A DNA stretch of 64,000 bases, taken from Nodosilinea sp. P-1105. Lineage in GTDB: Bacteria; Cyanobacteriota; Cyanobacteriia; Phormidesmidales; Phormidesmidaceae. Positions 63,004 to 64,000 of the stretch are shown piece after piece (positions within the stretch are counted from its first letter, which is position 1; each line of letters starts with the position of its first letter). Where the stretch lies: the NCBI RefSeq assembly GCF_012911975.1, contig NZ_SMDQ01000021.1:1-64000 (forward strand), given 5' to 3'. A program made the translations under genes and the position numbers. The notes beneath the pieces are model-generated. The model was given only the letters and a program-made list of their open reading frames with translations, searched no databases and was not told where the DNA came from.

Positions 63004-64000
63004 ATGACTACTTCTTCTGCACCTAATCCCACTGCCCAGGGGCAAACGGCCCCTCCTCCCGCTGATTCCCGCGATCGCATCAGCGCCATGCTGAAACAGC
63101 TCCAGGACAGCATTTGCCAGCGTCTGGAAACCCTCGATGGTGGTGCCCAATTCCAGGAAGATTCTTGGCAGCGTCCGGAGGGCGGCGGTGGTCGCTCGCG
63201 GGTGATTAAGCAGGGGAACGTCTTTGAGCAGGGGGGCGTTAACTTTTCTGAGGTGTGGGGTGACCACCTGCCCCCGTCGATTTTGGTGCAGCGGCCCGAG
63301 GCGGCTGGTCATCGCTTCTACGCCACCGGCACCTCGATGGTGCTACACCCCCGCAACCCCTACGTACCAACGGTGCACCTCAACTATCGGTATTTCGAGG
63401 CGGGCCCGGTGTGGTGGTTTGGTGGCGGCATTGACCTCACCCCCTACTACCCCTTCGAGGAAGACGTGGTGCATTTCCACCGCACCATGAAGGACACCTG
63501 CGATCGCCATGATCCCAATTACTACAAAGTGTTTAAGCCCTGGTGTGACGAATATTTCTACCTGAAGCATCGCCAGGAAACCCGGGGGGTGGGCGGCATC
63601 TTCTTTGACTATCAAGATGGGCGCGGCCACCTGTATCGGGGGCCAGACCAGGGCAAAACCGCCGACCAAACCAGCCAGGGGATCGGTGAGCTGCCCCAGC
63701 GCTCCTGGGACCAATTGTTCGCCTTCTCCAAAGACTGCGGCAACGCCTTTCTGCCCGCCTACGAACCGATTGTGCAAAAGCGCCATGGCACCGAGTACGG
63801 CGATCGCCAGCGCCAGTTTCAGCTGTATCGCCGGGGCCGCTATGTGGAGTTCAACCTGGTGTATGACCGGGGCACCATTTTTGGCCTGCAAACCAATGGT
63901 CGTACCGAGTCAATTTTGATGTCCCTGCCGCCCCTGGTGCGGTGGGAATATGGCTACACCCCCGAACCTGGCAGTCCCGAGACCCGCCTGTATGACATTT
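63004..64000 (+). CDS. hemF: Coproporphyrinogen III oxidase, aerobic (3' end outside window)
   Basis: The first 332 codons are present. HemF features include the N-terminal helix [39 protein letters not shown] (about 60-79), [19 protein letters not shown] and the active-site [34 protein letters not shown]-like [20 protein letters not shown] and [15 protein letters not shown] follow. It decarboxylates coproporphyrinogen III to protoporphyrinogen IX with oxygen, in the heme/chlorophyll pathway also served by hemL at 26802. The missing C-terminus is probably short. Confidence 0.97.
   Translation, partial: MTTSSAPNPTAQGQTAPPPADSRDRISAMLKQLQDSICQRLETLDGGAQFQEDSWQRPEGGGGRSRVIKQGNVFEQGGVNFSEVWGDHLPPSILVQRPEAAGHRFYATGTSMVLHPRNPYVPTVHLNYRYFEAGPVWWFGGGIDLTPYYPFEEDVVHFHRTMKDTCDRHDPNYYKVFKPWCDEYFYLKHRQETRGVGGIFFDYQDGRGHLYRGPDQGKTADQTSQGIGELPQRSWDQLFAFSKDCGNAFLPAYEPIVQKRHGTEYGDRQRQFQLYRRGRYVEFNLVYDRGTIFGLQTNGRTESILMSLPPLVRWEYGYTPEPGSPETRLYDI

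Noticed and set aside
1-64000. tRNA, rRNA, CRISPR array or diversity-generating retroelement
   Set aside because: I looked for cloverleaf segments with TTCGA-type T loops, spaced identical repeats and reverse-transcriptase motifs and found none. The short tandem repeats are contiguous heptamers or 14-16-mers without spacers.

Overview
The window comes from a cyanobacterium. It carries psaA/psaB (photosystem I core), petB/petD (cytochrome b6f), a Psb35-type photosystem II assembly peptide, a Ycf20-type protein, the tetrapyrrole genes hemL and hemF, and frequent copies of the HIP1 octamer GCGATCGC (for example 1062-1069, 3793-3800, 13271-13278, 19204-19211). Base composition is fairly GC-rich, and the repeats suggest a Leptolyngbya/Nodosilinea-like filamentous lineage. 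That last placement is inference only.

Layout. 1-5443: end of an unknown gene, a small Cys-rich membrane protein, an SLC12-like transporter and a 7TM-HD (PgpH-like) phosphodiesterase. 5615-10857: a degenerate ADP-ribosylglycohydrolase-like protein, a double peptidoglycan-binding protein, a conserved hypothetical and bifunctional PutA. 11216-15850: Psb35, a coiled-coil protein, a site-2 protease, a metallo-beta-lactamase relative and an HD-domain phosphohydrolase cotranscribed with the CtpA-type protease. 17438-18718: petBD with a strong terminator. 19029-24802: RsbW-like ATPase, glycosyltransferase, zinc-ribbon membrane protein, secreted protein, RDD/pentapeptide protein and Ycf20. 24866-29189: AMIN-amidase, hemL and an FtsE-like ATPase. 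29637-31639: membrane protein, then a REP-associated tyrosine transposase between two palindromes and next to two gene fragments. 31677-37607: carotenoid-desaturase-like oxidoreductase, PfkB kinase, TspO-like protein, AraC regulator, Uma2 nuclease. 37647-39598: AT-richer island with a CbbX-like AAA+ ATPase and HigBA toxin-antitoxin. 39736-44317: psaAB. 45193-49145: ParA-like ATPase, glutaminase and Cache-HAMP-PAS sensor in one tight operon. 50333-57717: FtsH, GH24 lysozyme with three peptidoglycan-binding repeats, RodA, Mrp and three small genes. 58374-64000: STAND NTPase with 14 WD40 repeats behind several operator-like palindromes, an SRPBCC protein and the start of hemF.

The least ordinary layer is non-coding. 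At least five families of short palindromic elements (71 bp, 107 bp, about 110-120 bp, about 140 bp and a heptamer-rich type) sit between genes. Several end in CTAG or overlap stop codons, one copy carries two other insertions inside it, and two copies of one family hold the same 32-nt core in opposite orientation. No element encodes its own transposase here. The RAYT gene at 30279-30848 is the only transposase-type gene seen. The most system-like protein loci are the ParA-glutaminase-PAS operon and the HTH-STAND-WD40 gene with its palindrome array. Neither can be shown from sequence alone to be a new system.
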